The notes below the pieces were generated by a model, which ran no database searches, was not told where the DNA came from, and saw nothing but the letters and a program-made list of their open reading frames with translations. The translations under genes were made by a program, and so were the position numbers. Shown piece after piece: positions 9,069 through 18,272 of a DNA stretch of 64,000 nt (position 1 is its first letter; every line of letters begins with the position of its first letter). The stretch comes from Anoxynatronum sibiricum (GTDB taxonomy: Bacteria > Bacillota > Clostridia > Peptostreptococcales > Tindalliaceae), in NCBI RefSeq assembly GCF_039414295.1, contig NZ_JBCITM010000013.1:37505-101504 (forward strand), given 5' to 3'.

Positions 9069-9414
9069 TATTAATTTTCTTTTCATGATTCGTCCTCCTC
9101 GCGAGGACGTTTGAATTATTTTATGAGACTTTCCTTCATCTTCGTTTCTTGTATTCATTGATATTACTTAATCGAATAATGCTATTGCCATTTTCGATGC
9201 ATATCAGATGCTTTGACAAGTGGACGCAAGCTGATTATACTCAAAGTAGACCTACCTGTACACGCTTATAAGTATCTTTGACAATAAAATGCAAACGTTT
9301 CCGGAATGGCATGGTTTACCTGTCAACCCAATTAACGTTTGTACCACGGGCAATTAATCAGGTGCGTGATATGAATGACCCAGACAGCACGAAGAAAAAA
9401 GAAGGGATGATGCT
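9069..9414. promoter_or_regulatory. Intergenic region with inverted repeat and cre-like site before tdh
   Basis: This stretch contains an inverted repeat CGTCCTC-N5-GAGGACG at 9091-9109, a TTGACA at 9278-9283 without a good -10 partner, and a catabolite-responsive-element-like sequence TGCAAACGTTTCCG at 9290-9303 (one mismatch to TGNAANCGNTTNCA). The last suggests CcpA control of the threonine genes, but weakly. No gene was found. Confidence 0.35.
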
Positions 9415-10446
9415 ATGATGAAAGCACTGGTAAAGAAACAACGGGAGCCTGGTCTCTGGCTTGAGGATGTTCCAAAACCCGAAGTTGGCAAAAATGATGT
9501 TTTGATCAAGATCAAGCGCACTTCTGTGTGCGGTACTGATGTGCATATTTACCAATGGGATGACTGGTCACAAAAAACCATTCCCGTTCCTATGACCATT
9601 GGACATGAATTTGTGGGTGAAGTGGTGGCCATTGGTGAAAATGTTCATGATGTTCAACTCGGAGAGTTGGTCTCAGGTGAAGGGCATGTTGTCTGCGGCC
9701 GTTGCCGAAACTGCCTGGCAGGCAGACGTCATCTGTGCAACAGTACCAGTGGTGTGGGAGTTAACCGCCCGGGTGCTTTTGCCGAATATCTGGCTATTCC
9801 CGTTACCAACGTGTGGCACTGCGACCCTGCCATCGACATGGATATTCTCAGCTGCTTTGACCCACTGGGAAATGCGGTACACACAGCTCTCAGCTTTGAT
9901 TTGCTGGGCGAAGATGTCCTCATCACAGGTGCCGGCCCCATTGGCATCATGGCCGCTGCCGTGGCTCGCCATGCCGGTGCCCGCCATGTGGTGATCACCG
10001 ATGTGAATGATTACCGGCTTGAGCTGGCTCAAAAAATGGGAGTCAGCCGGGCAGTCAATGTGCGTACCACCCAACTGAAAGATGTGATGGATTCTTTGGG
10101 CATGAAAGAAGGCTTTGATGTGGGCCTCGAAATGTCAGGGAACGCTTCGGCTTTTCAGGATATGATTCAAAACATGTGCCATGGCGGTAAAATCGCAGTG
10201 CTGGGAATCCAGCAGCCGGAAACTTTCATTGACTGGAACACCATTGTCTTCAACGGACTCACACTCAAGGGTATCTACGGCCGAGAAATGTATGAAACCT
10301 GGTATAAAATGACAGCCATGATTCAGTCCGGGCTGGATATTTCCCAGGTCATCACCCATAAATTCCATTATACCGATTACGAAAAGGCATTTGAACTGAT
10401 GGCGTCCGGCCATTCAGGAAAAATCGTACTCAACTGGGAAGAATAG
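9415..10446 (+). CDS. tdh: L-threonine 3-dehydrogenase
   Basis: This is a 343-residue zinc-dependent medium-chain dehydrogenase, the usual length for Tdh. It oxidises L-threonine to 2-amino-3-ketobutyrate with NAD+. Seen in the sequence are the catalytic zinc ligands in SVCGTDVHIYQWD and GHEF, the structural zinc cysteines CGRCRNCLAGRRHLC (about 97-111), and a Rossmann motif GAGPIGIMAAAVARH near 170. It is followed by kbl, which uses its product, and by a symporter gene. Either of two adjacent ATGs (9415, 9418) may be used; an AGAAGGGATG site lies upstream. Confidence 0.95.
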   Translation: MMKALVKKQREPGLWLEDVPKPEVGKNDVLIKIKRTSVCGTDVHIYQWDDWSQKTIPVPMTIGHEFVGEVVAIGENVHDVQLGELVSGEGHVVCGRCRNCLAGRRHLCNSTSGVGVNRPGAFAEYLAIPVTNVWHCDPAIDMDILSCFDPLGNAVHTALSFDLLGEDVLITGAGPIGIMAAAVARHAGARHVVITDVNDYRLELAQKMGVSRAVNVRTTQLKDVMDSLGMKEGFDVGLEMSGNASAFQDMIQNMCHGGKIAVLGIQQPETFIDWNTIVFNGLTLKGIYGREMYETWYKMTAMIQSGLDISQVITHKFHYTDYEKAFELMASGHSGKIVLNWEE

Positions 10447-10485
10447 CCGACACGGTTGCTTCTTCCCCCAGAAAGGATGAGTCTT

Positions 10486-11682
10486 ATGTTCGCACCAGCT
10501 ACTCAACAGCATTACTCCCAGCTTCTTGACGGAATTCGCCGCCAGGGGCTCTGGAAAACCGAAAGGGTACTTTCAGGGGCACAAAATTCACGAATCAACA
10601 CCACTTCAGAAACTGATGTAATCAACCTCTGTGCCAATAACTACCTGGGCCTCTCCAGTCATCCACGAGTGGTGGCCGCTGCCAGAGAGAGCTATGACCA
10701 GTGGGGCTATGGGCTGTCATCAGTACGGTTTATCTGTGGCACCCAATCGGTTCATAAAGAGCTGGAAGCAGGGCTGTCCCAGTTCCTGGGAACAGACGAT
10801 ACCATTCTCTACTCTTCCTGCTTTGATGCTAATGGCGGCCTTTTTGAAACCCTGCTTTCTGAGAAAGACACCATCATCAGCGATGAGCTGAATCATGCCA
10901 GTATCATTGATGGTATGCGGTTGTGTAAAGCCAAAAAACTCATTTACAAGAATAACAATCTTGAAGACCTGGAAAACAAACTGAAGGAACGACAGCCTGG
11001 GGGCATCACCCTCATTGCCACCGACGGTGTTTTTTCAATGGATGGCATCATTGCCAACCTCAAGGGAATCTGTGATTTGGCAGATGCCTATGGTGCTCTG
11101 GTGATGGTGGACGACAGCCATGCCGTTGGTTTTATGGGAAAAACCGGCCGTGGAACCCATGAGCACTGCGGTGTCATGGACAGAGTGGATCTCATTACCG
11201 GCACCTTGGGCAAGGCCCTGGGAGGTGCCAGCGGCGGGTACACCAGCGGACGAAAAGCCTTGATTGACCTTCTGCGGCAGAGGAGCCGCCCGTATCTGTT
11301 CTCCAATACACTGGCCCCAGCCATAGCAGCGGCATCACTGGAGGTTCTGAAAATGCTTTCAGAATCCACCGAGTACCGTGACCGAGTGCATGAAAACACT
11401 GTTTATTTTCGTAAACAGCTCACCGATATAGGTTATACCATTATTCCCGGAGAACACCCCATTGTTCCCGTTATGCTGGGGGATGCGGTGCTGGCACAAG
11501 CAATGGCAGAAGATCTTTTAAAGCGTGGCCTGTATGTGGTTGGTTTCTTTTATCCGGTGGTGCCCGAGGGGAAAGCCCGTATTCGCACCCAGGTTTCAGC
11601 AGCCCACAGCCGGGAAGACCTTGACCAGGCACTGGATGCTTTTCGAGGCGCCTATGAACATTTTGAAGCATTGAAGCAGTGA
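10486..11682 (+). CDS. kbl: Glycine C-acetyltransferase (2-amino-3-ketobutyrate CoA ligase)
   Basis: This PLP enzyme cleaves 2-amino-3-ketobutyrate with CoA to glycine and acetyl-CoA and completes the threonine-to-glycine route begun by Tdh. From the ATG at 10486 the protein has 398 residues, the family's usual length, with AAAGGATGAG upstream; longer starts at 10456 and 10477 are less well placed. Motifs include NNYLGLS, the PLP Asp/His region VMVDDSHAVGFMG, and the Schiff-base Lys in TGTLGKALGGASGGY. The start lies 39 bp after the tdh stop, so the two form an operon. Confidence 0.95.
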   Translation: MFAPATQQHYSQLLDGIRRQGLWKTERVLSGAQNSRINTTSETDVINLCANNYLGLSSHPRVVAAARESYDQWGYGLSSVRFICGTQSVHKELEAGLSQFLGTDDTILYSSCFDANGGLFETLLSEKDTIISDELNHASIIDGMRLCKAKKLIYKNNNLEDLENKLKERQPGGITLIATDGVFSMDGIIANLKGICDLADAYGALVMVDDSHAVGFMGKTGRGTHEHCGVMDRVDLITGTLGKALGGASGGYTSGRKALIDLLRQRSRPYLFSNTLAPAIAAASLEVLKMLSESTEYRDRVHENTVYFRKQLTDIGYTIIPGEHPIVPVMLGDAVLAQAMAEDLLKRGLYVVGFFYPVVPEGKARIRTQVSAAHSREDLDQALDAFRGAYEHFEALKQ

Positions 11683-11685
11683 TAA

Positions 11686-11702
11686 CACCGGTAAAACCGG
11701 TG
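11686..11702 (+). other. Small hairpin after kbl
   Basis: CACCGGT-AAA-ACCGGTG forms a perfect 7-bp stem 3 bp after the kbl stop. It has no T-run and may only modulate expression of the symporter gene that follows. Confidence 0.4.
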
Positions 11703-11745
11703 ATTCACACAATACATCTATTATCAGAGAGGAGTTTTTTGTATC

Positions 11746-12909
11746 ATGAAAAACATGGGTTTGATTCCCAAACTGCTGCTGGGGATTGTGGCAGGGATTA
11801 TCATCGGTTTGACCATGCCTGGCCACGTGGGGCGTGTGCTCTACACCTTCACACAGATTTTTGGTCAGTTGCTGGGGTACATCGTTCCCCTCATTATCAT
11901 TGGCTTTATTATTCCCGGCATTGCTGAGCTAGGGGAAAAAGCCGGCAAACTGTTGGGCGCCACTGCTGGTATTGCTTATCTTTCCACCCTGGCAGCGGGA
12001 ATTGTCGCTTTCTTTATTTCCAGCCTCATTATTCCCGCCATTATCACTGAAGGGGTTGCCGCCACTGATTCCGTTGGCCTGACGCCCATCATCGAACTGA
12101 GTATTCCACCGATCATGGGGGTGATGACAGCCCTGGTGACAGCCTTTATTTTTGGTCTTGGCATCAACTTTCTTCGCCACGAAGAATCCAAAACAGCCCT
12201 TTTTAACTTTATGGAGGAATTTAGAACCATCATTGTACGAGTCATCACCAAGGTCATTATTCCCCTGCTGCCTTTTTACATTGCCGGTATATTTGCCGAC
12301 ATGGCCGCTGCCGGTGATGCTTTCACCACGCTGCGTGTGTTTGGACAAGTCTTTGTGCTGATTATTCTGATGCATGTGGGCTACCTGCTGGTGCTTTACA
12401 CCATCGCCGGCTCACGGGCAGGTAAGAACCCCCTGGTGGCACTGAAAAACATGCTGCCTGCCTACGCCACTGCTTTGGGCACCATGTCCAGCGCTGCCAC
12501 CATTCCCGTCACACTGCGCAGCGCCAAAAACAACCAGGTTTCTGAACAGGTGGCTGACTTCGTGATTCCCCTTTCTGCCACGATTCATCTGGCTGGCAGT
12601 ACCATTACCCTGGTGGCCTGCTCCATCGCCGTGCTGGCCATGAATGGCATGGCACCCGTCTTTGGCGATTACCTGCCTTTCATCGTTTTGCTGGGTGTTA
12701 CCATGGTGGCTGCTCCCGGAGTCCCCGGCGGTGCCGTTATGGCTGCCTTGGGACTGCTCTCTTCCATTCTTGGTTTTTCTGAAGCCAACCTGGGATTGAT
12801 GATTGCCCTCTATATGGCACAAGACAGTTTTGGAACCGCCTGCAACGTCACTGGAGACGGCGCCATTGCCCTGATCATCGATTCCTTTTATCAAAAGAAA
12901 ACCGCTTAA
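11746..12909 (+). CDS. Dicarboxylate/amino-acid:cation symporter (DAACS family)
   Basis: The 387-residue protein is almost entirely hydrophobic, with eight or more membrane segments and the re-entrant-loop features of the glutamate/dicarboxylate/serine symporter family (for example the SSAATIPVTLRSAKN region near 245 and the PGVPGGAVMAALG region near 325). It couples uptake of an anionic or small neutral amino acid to Na+ or H+. Its place directly behind tdh-kbl suggests import of threonine or serine, as for SstT-like members, but the substrate is inference. GAGAGGAG precedes the start, and a strong terminator follows the stop. Confidence 0.85.
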   Translation: MKNMGLIPKLLLGIVAGIIIGLTMPGHVGRVLYTFTQIFGQLLGYIVPLIIIGFIIPGIAELGEKAGKLLGATAGIAYLSTLAAGIVAFFISSLIIPAIITEGVAATDSVGLTPIIELSIPPIMGVMTALVTAFIFGLGINFLRHEESKTALFNFMEEFRTIIVRVITKVIIPLLPFYIAGIFADMAAAGDAFTTLRVFGQVFVLIILMHVGYLLVLYTIAGSRAGKNPLVALKNMLPAYATALGTMSSAATIPVTLRSAKNNQVSEQVADFVIPLSATIHLAGSTITLVACSIAVLAMNGMAPVFGDYLPFIVLLGVTMVAAPGVPGGAVMAALGLLSSILGFSEANLGLMIALYMAQDSFGTACNVTGDGAIALIIDSFYQKKTA

Positions 12910-12950
12910 AGCAGCCTCAGAAGCACTTTAAACATTCCAGACAATCACAA

Positions 12951-12986
12951 ACAACCCCGTTCCAGAACTTTCTGGAACGGGGTTGT
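12951..12986. terminator. Bidirectional terminator between symporter and FMN-enzyme genes
   Basis: A perfect 16-bp inverted repeat (ACAACCCCGTTCCAGA and its complement) with an ACTT loop sits between two convergent genes. Confidence 0.9.
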
Positions 12987-13009
12987 TCATTTGCTTCAGT
13001 TGATATGAT

Positions 13010-14029
13010 TCAGCGCTTCCAGCACTTGTCAGGCGTCGCATCTTTCAGGGAATGACATCCAGTCATGATCATGGCTTCTGTCAGTTCCTGACCAATTTTT
13101 TCGGCATAAACACGCACACCCTCTGTACCGCCACCATAGGCGGCAACCGCAAAGGGTCTGCCAATGAGAACCGCATCCGCTCCCAGCGCCAGGGCTTTCA
13201 GGATATCTTCTCCACTTCTGAAGCCACCGTCGATGAAAATGGTCAGCTTTCCTTTGACCGCTTCAGCAATGGCAGGCAGCACTTCAATGGTGGATGGGGC
13301 GTCATCCATGACCCTGCCGCCATGGTTGGAGACCACGATGCCTGCTGCTCCTGCTTCCAGCGCTTTCAGTGCCCCTGCAGGAGTCATGATGCCTTTCAGA
13401 ATCATGGGGAGTTCAGTGCTCTCGCACAGCTCTTTCAATTCTTCCACTGATTTGCTATACACCGGGGTACCGGCCATGGCCAGCAGCACCAGACCGGCGG
13501 CATCCACATCCATGGCCAGGGCAGTGACCCCATGGGCTTCTGCCATACGGATTTTCTGCAAAGCCATGGCATTGTCCCAGGGCTTGATGGTGGGCGCTCC
13601 CACACCTCCATTATCCTGAATGATTTTCAGCGGCCCTTCATAGTACTCCATTTTGGCACCGTCTCCGGTGAAGGCCATGATCCCGGCCTCACGACATCCG
13701 GCCACCATATGCTCATTATAGGTAAGATCATTGAGGGATGGGTGGTAGTTGATTTCCAGTGCACCAATGGGGGCGGCAAAGAATGGAAATCGAAACTTTT
13801 TGCCAAAAAGAGTCACACTGGTGTCAATTTCTGTCGCGGGTACCAGAGTATCCAAGTTCAGGCTGGTTTCACGCACCATCACCCGGTTGCGGATAAAAGA
13901 ACTGCCCAGCCCCTTGCCACCCACTCCCGGCACCTGCCCCCGGCAGGCAATTCCATTGCAGTCTTCACATACTTTGCATTTATCTTTCAAAATACCGCGG
14001 GCCTGATTTCTGATTTCCTGATAGTTCAT
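13010..14029 (-). CDS. FMN-dependent alpha-hydroxy-acid oxidoreductase
   Basis: This 339-residue TIM-barrel protein belongs to the lactate oxidase/glycolate oxidase/LldD family. Signs are SNHGGRVMDDAPSTIEVLPAI (FMN and catalytic His) and the phosphate-binding IDGGFRSGEDILKAL...LIGRP near the C-terminus. The N-terminus carries a clostridial-type Cys cluster (CKVCEDCNGIAC, about 18-29), which aerobic homologues lack and which may hold an FeS cluster. The likely substrate is lactate or another 2-hydroxy acid. I start at the ATG at 14029, which has AGGAGGAAATAATC in front; a longer ORF has a poorer site. Confidence 0.85.
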   Translation of the reverse strand: MNYQEIRNQARGILKDKCKVCEDCNGIACRGQVPGVGGKGLGSSFIRNRVMVRETSLNLDTLVPATEIDTSVTLFGKKFRFPFFAAPIGALEINYHPSLNDLTYNEHMVAGCREAGIMAFTGDGAKMEYYEGPLKIIQDNGGVGAPTIKPWDNAMALQKIRMAEAHGVTALAMDVDAAGLVLLAMAGTPVYSKSVEELKELCESTELPMILKGIMTPAGALKALEAGAAGIVVSNHGGRVMDDAPSTIEVLPAIAEAVKGKLTIFIDGGFRSGEDILKALALGADAVLIGRPFAVAAYGGGTEGVRVYAEKIGQELTEAMIMTGCHSLKDATPDKCWKR

Positions 14030-14098
14030 GATTATTTCCTCCTGTTTCATCAAATGACAGCATCAGGCAGCCTGGCAACAGGCTGCCTTCTCTGCTCT

Positions 14099-16096
14099 TT
14101 ATATTTTAAACTGATTCACCAGATTTTCAAGGGTTTCGGTGATATGCGCCATTTCACGGGCTGCCTGGCTGGTTTCTGAAGCACCGCCTGCTGTATCTGC
14201 TGATACGCTGTTGATATCCACCACATTTTCAGCAATTTCATTGGAGCCCTGGGCGATTTCCTCTGAAGAGCGGGCCACGTCTTCCACTTTTCGGGAAACC
14301 TGTTCCACGTTACTGGCCACCTCGTTGGAAGCAACTGCAATCTCACCGGCAGAACGCGCCAGTTCATTGACGCCATCGGCAATTTCTGCCACACTCCTGG
14401 AAACATCTTCCGCATTACCGGCTACCTGCGCCATTTCCCTGTTCACTGCCTCCACCTCCTGGGAAGCACTGATGGCTGCCTCTGATATGTCACCGGTGGT
14501 TGCTGACTGTTGTGTCACTGCGGCGGCAATGGAGTTGGTAATTTCGGTGATTTCGGTAATGACATCACCGATTTCTTTCACCGAGCCAACTGCATGGCTG
14601 GTGCTTGCCTGCATGGTCTCCATTTGATTGCGAATCTCTTCGGTGGCTTCACTGGTTTGTCGGGCCAGTTCTTTCACTTCGTTGGCCACCACTGCAAAAC
14701 CCTTACCAGCCTCGCCGGCACCTGCAGCTTCGATGGCAGCATTAAGTGCCAGCATGTTGGTCTGATCAGCGATATCATTGATCACATCAACAATTTTTCC
14801 CACTTCGTTGGAGAGCCGGTTTAACTGGATAATGGTTTCATTGGTTTCATGGGCTTTTTCTTCTGCATTGGCTGTAATTTGCATGGACCGCTCACAGCTC
14901 CGGCTCACTTCATTCAAAGAGAGATTTATTTCTTTAATGGCCGTCACCACACTTGTGACTGCACTGGAAACATGATCTGTTGACTGGGAAGTGCTTTGAA
15001 TTTTGGCCGAGATGTCATTGACCAATGCCGCCACATCTTTGACACCCACCGAACTTTGTTCGGAGGCAGAGGCCATGTTTCTCAGCGTGGCATTCATTTC
15101 TTCAATGGCTGCACTGACTATTCCCAGACTATTTTTGACTTCGTCAGAAGCTTGGGCCGTTCCTGCAATGCTGGCGGTGATTTCTTCCACCGCTGCACTG
15201 ACCGTCTCCACCTTGGAGTTCAGTTCTTCACTATTTGCTGCCATCACCTCTGCCACTTCTCCCAGATTGGCAGAAGACTTGCGCAGGGTATTGGTGGTAA
15301 CCTGAATATCCTGCACTGTAAGTTGGATTTTTTCCACAAACTGGTTAAAGTACCGCGCCATAAGCCCCACTTCGTCATTGGTTTGAATCGCAAGGCGTGT
15401 GGTTAAATCTCCTTCCCCCTCGGAGATATCTTTCAGCATGGCCGTCATGCGCCCAATGGGACGTATGGCATTACGGTTAAGAAACATTCCCACCAAAAGG
15501 GCAATGACCACTGCTGCTGCGATCAGAAGCAGCGTCAGCGTCAGCAGGGTCTGCTGTGTCGTTGTGGATTGCTGCTGCAGTTCACCGGAAAGCATGCCAT
15601 AGGTTTCGTTAATGCCTGTCATGATAGCCCGCACTTCCCCCAAATGCAACTGAGTCACAGCTCCATAGGTGTTCACAGCTGTTTCAACATCACCCCGGTT
15701 CATGGCGGCGATGATGGTTTCGGCACTTCTATGTAACTCAATATGAGGCTGCTCCAGATCACGAAACTGCTGCTGAAGATGAGATGGCAGCAACTTGAAA
15801 GTTCCTGTTTCAATGAACTCGTAATACCATCTACCAAGACCACAGGTGGTATGGTCCAGAGAACCGTGAAAATCATCTCCTTCAAAAACAGTGCGGCTTA
15901 AATCGGCACTCCAGTCTAAATGGTCAATTTCCCGCTCCCTGATAAAGCGGGTCATCAGCAGATTGTCTTCCACTTCACCGCCAAGGCGAGCCACATTCAG
16001 GTTGCCAAAGTAGGCCGTGGCACCCAGTATGACAGAGACCAGTCCCAGTATGAACAGGGATAATATGATTTTTGCTTTAATGGAAACATTGTTCAT
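14099..16096 (-). CDS. Methyl-accepting chemotaxis protein with zinc-binding CZB-like sensor
   Basis: The 665-residue chemoreceptor has membrane segments at about 9-31 and 185-207, a HAMP domain at about 208-262, and a long coiled-coil signalling domain with the hairpin tip sequence EVGKIVDVINDIADQTNMLALNAAIEAA-type motif near 435-465. The extracytoplasmic region contains a zinc-binding CZB-like signature: His-X2-Trp in DHLDW, then CGLGRWYYE, then PHIELHRSA. CZB domains are usually cytoplasmic and C-terminal; here it is the outside sensor. No other chemotaxis genes are near, so it works with a distant array. Confidence 0.9.
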   Translation of the reverse strand: MNNVSIKAKIILSLFILGLVSVILGATAYFGNLNVARLGGEVEDNLLMTRFIREREIDHLDWSADLSRTVFEGDDFHGSLDHTTCGLGRWYYEFIETGTFKLLPSHLQQQFRDLEQPHIELHRSAETIIAAMNRGDVETAVNTYGAVTQLHLGEVRAIMTGINETYGMLSGELQQQSTTTQQTLLTLTLLLIAAAVVIALLVGMFLNRNAIRPIGRMTAMLKDISEGEGDLTTRLAIQTNDEVGLMARYFNQFVEKIQLTVQDIQVTTNTLRKSSANLGEVAEVMAANSEELNSKVETVSAAVEEITASIAGTAQASDEVKNSLGIVSAAIEEMNATLRNMASASEQSSVGVKDVAALVNDISAKIQSTSQSTDHVSSAVTSVVTAIKEINLSLNEVSRSCERSMQITANAEEKAHETNETIIQLNRLSNEVGKIVDVINDIADQTNMLALNAAIEAAGAGEAGKGFAVVANEVKELARQTSEATEEIRNQMETMQASTSHAVGSVKEIGDVITEITEITNSIAAAVTQQSATTGDISEAAISASQEVEAVNREMAQVAGNAEDVSRSVAEIADGVNELARSAGEIAVASNEVASNVEQVSRKVEDVARSSEEIAQGSNEIAENVVDINSVSADTAGGASETSQAAREMAHITETLENLVNQFKI

Positions 16097-16156
16097 GGCA
16101 TCAAATCCTTTCTGTTGTCATGTGATTTTTCATTTTTTTCCGTTCATACTGTTTTT

Positions 16157-16888
16157 CTATTTCATCTCAAATCCCTGGTCTATGAGATACCTGCGCATGT
16201 GGGGCCGCATTTCTCTGGTCACTTTTTCTGCCACAGTCTGCGTCCATGTCTGATTGCGTTGATTGCTGCCCCGGCTGTTGAGATACGCCTGAAAGGTGTG
16301 GTCATAATCCTTTAAAAGTTCCCGGTCTTCATGGTAGGTTTCTTCCATTAATACCAGGTTCAGTGGCAGTCGTGGCTTCACTTGAGGGTCCTGGGCCGGG
16401 TATCCAAGCGACATCCCAAAGACGGGATAGACCTGCTTCGGCAGTTGGAGGAGATCCGACACTTCACGGGGGTGATTGCGGATACCTCCCACATAGACAC
16501 CTCCCAATCCCAGTGATTCTGCGGCTACCAGCACATTCTGACCGAAAATACCCGCATCCACACTGGCAATAATGAACTGTTCTGTCATGCCAGGCACCAT
16601 TGTCACTCCCTGTACCTCGCAGGCCATTTGCCAACGATGCAGGTCAGCACAGAAGATCAGAAACAGGGGTGCTTCTTTCACATGCTGCTGATCGCCGCAC
16701 CAGGTTGCCAGTTGTTCTCTTTTTTCGGTATCCCGCACCCGAATCACGCTGTAAGCTTGCAAAAAGCTGGAAGTGGCAGCATGTTGCCCACAGCGTATGA
16801 TACTTTCCACCACGGCATCTTCCACCGGCTGATCCAGAAATCTTCGGATGGATCGGTGTTTTTCCAGCAAATGGATCACTTCATTCAT
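16157..16888 (-). CDS. NAD(P)H-dependent flavin nitroreductase (NfrA/NfsA type)
   Basis: The 243-residue protein starts MNEVIHLLEKHRSIRRFLDQ, a classic nitroreductase N-terminus with the FMN-phosphate Arg pair, and has GLGGVYVGGIRNHP near 130 and a C-terminal basic segment ending NRGSNQRNQTW as in the NfrA/Frp oxygen-insensitive nitroreductases. It uses NADPH and FMN to reduce nitro compounds, quinones or flavins. A GGAGGAT site overlaps closely with the start. The gene lies 34 bp before the ArsA-type ATPase gene in the same direction, so co-transcription is possible. Confidence 0.9.
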   Translation of the reverse strand: MNEVIHLLEKHRSIRRFLDQPVEDAVVESIIRCGQHAATSSFLQAYSVIRVRDTEKREQLATWCGDQQHVKEAPLFLIFCADLHRWQMACEVQGVTMVPGMTEQFIIASVDAGIFGQNVLVAAESLGLGGVYVGGIRNHPREVSDLLQLPKQVYPVFGMSLGYPAQDPQVKPRLPLNLVLMEETYHEDRELLKDYDHTFQAYLNSRGSNQRNQTWTQTVAEKVTREMRPHMRRYLIDQGFEMK

Positions 16889-16922
16889 ATCCTCCGCACC
16901 TCCATCTATTCATTATATCGAT

Positions 16923-17894
16923 TCACGCTGTTCCTTCGACGCCATCTGTTACCTTTATTTCCAACAATGGGGCCAGCCAAACTGCCATTTGCTCCAGCGT
17001 TGTTTCATCGATTTCCATCTCCATGAGGGGGATATGCAGAATGCGCTGGGCAGGGAACTGCTGGCTGATTTGACTCAGGTAGCTGGATTCAATCGCTTTG
17101 CGTTTCTGCCAAAATCCGGGCGGTTGATCCTCAGGTAAGATGCGATTTACCACCAGGTCATTCACTGGAATTCCATGCTTTGCCAACACACCAACCGCCT
17201 TGGCAGTTTCTTCCACCGGCAGACGTTCCGGATTCAGTACAAATACAAACCGAAGGCGCTGCCTGTCCAACAGCACTTCACGGGCTTTTTCCAGGTTGGT
17301 TTTGCGGTTGTTGAGAAGTGTGAGCACCGGGTCTTTTGCCATGATTTCCTCCGCTTCATGCCCTTTACGCATGGCCATTCCAGATAGTTTCAGGGCATGA
17401 CGGCGTTTCTCCATCAGCCTGTCAAGCCATGCACCCAGCAGTTCCGGGAGGGCCATCAGCCGCAGGGTGTGTCCCGTGGGAGCCGTGTCGAAAACCACCT
17501 GATCAAAATCGTTGCCGTTTTCATTGATGATTTCCACCATTTTGTCAAAAAGAGCGGCTTCCTCTGAACCCGGTGAAATAGAAGCTGCATCCAGCTGTTT
17601 TTCGATTTCTTCCAGGATCACCGGGCTGACCACTTGAATCAGATTGTTTTTTACCCGGTTAATGTACCGGGTGCTTTCCTCTGCCGGGTTGATTTCCATT
17701 CCAAAAAGGAAGGGAGCCAGTTCAGTCACCTCACCGCCAATACAGGCATGAAAAAGATCCGCCAGCGAATGGGCCGGATCAGTGGACACTAACAAGGTTT
17801 TTTGCTGATTGTTGGCACACAGTAACGCGAAGGCAGCTGCGCAGCTGGTTTTTCCCACGCCGCCCTTACCACCGAAGAAGACAAATCGGGCCAT
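16923..17894 (-). CDS. ArsA/Get3-family ATPase
   Basis: The protein has 323 residues from the ATG at 17894, which has AGGAGGTG at 8 nt; the ORF could extend upstream but without a site. It shows the deviant Walker A GGKGGVGKTS (residues 8-17) with the signature Lys, Switch I DPAHSLAD, and the Switch II region FDTAPTGHTLRLMALPE. ArsA ATPases energise arsenite pumps and Get3 targets tail-anchored proteins; bacterial single-domain homologues mostly have unknown roles. No arsenic genes are nearby. Its 5' neighbour, a 97-residue protein ending in Cys-Cys, lies 13 bp away and is probably its partner. Confidence 0.88.
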   Translation of the reverse strand: MARFVFFGGKGGVGKTSCAAAFALLCANNQQKTLLVSTDPAHSLADLFHACIGGEVTELAPFLFGMEINPAEESTRYINRVKNNLIQVVSPVILEEIEKQLDAASISPGSEEAALFDKMVEIINENGNDFDQVVFDTAPTGHTLRLMALPELLGAWLDRLMEKRRHALKLSGMAMRKGHEAEEIMAKDPVLTLLNNRKTNLEKAREVLLDRQRLRFVFVLNPERLPVEETAKAVGVLAKHGIPVNDLVVNRILPEDQPPGFWQKRKAIESSYLSQISQQFPAQRILHIPLMEMEIDETTLEQMAVWLAPLLEIKVTDGVEGTA

Positions 17895-17907
17895 TCCCAT
17901 CACCTCC

Positions 17908-18201
17908 TTAGCAACACCAGTCGTAAGTGCTCCAACGTTCTGAGAGAATGCTTTTTCTTTCCATGATGCGCCGCTCCCAGCCCTCCAGATCCTCTGCCAG
18001 GTAGGGCAGCAGTTCAATGGTGTAATAGGACAGGGGCAGGGGAATGCCCAAAAGATCTGCATAGCAGAGGAGCATAAAATTATCCATTTCATCCAGCGCT
18101 TCTTTTTTCAAAAAAGCCGTTGCTTTACCCTCCATATCAAACGCACTGCCAAAAAATTCCCTTAGCGCCTTTTCCAGGGTCTGCCATTTTTCTTTATCCA
18201 T
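17908..18201 (-). CDS. Small CC-terminal protein linked to ArsA-type ATPase
   Basis: From the ATG at 18201 the product has 97 residues (MDKEKWQTLEKALREFFGSA...) and ends STYDWCC. It is acidic, mostly helical in character, and has one hydrophobic patch (FMLLCYADLLGIPLPLSYY, about 46-64). As far as I recall it matches the small family called cory-CC-star protein, whose members end in two cysteines and are encoded beside ArsA-type ATPases. The terminal Cys pair could bind metal or act as a client tail. The ribosome site (AAAGAAG) is weak. The upstream extension overlaps the CHAD gene and is less likely. Confidence 0.6.
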   Translation of the reverse strand: MDKEKWQTLEKALREFFGSAFDMEGKATAFLKKEALDEMDNFMLLCYADLLGIPLPLSYYTIELLPYLAEDLEGWERRIMERKSILSERWSTYDWCC

Positions 18202-18272
18202 TTCAACCGCTTCTTTCCATTGGATTGATGAAGCTTTGTTCATCATTGCCGGGACTGATTGAAAAACGATCA

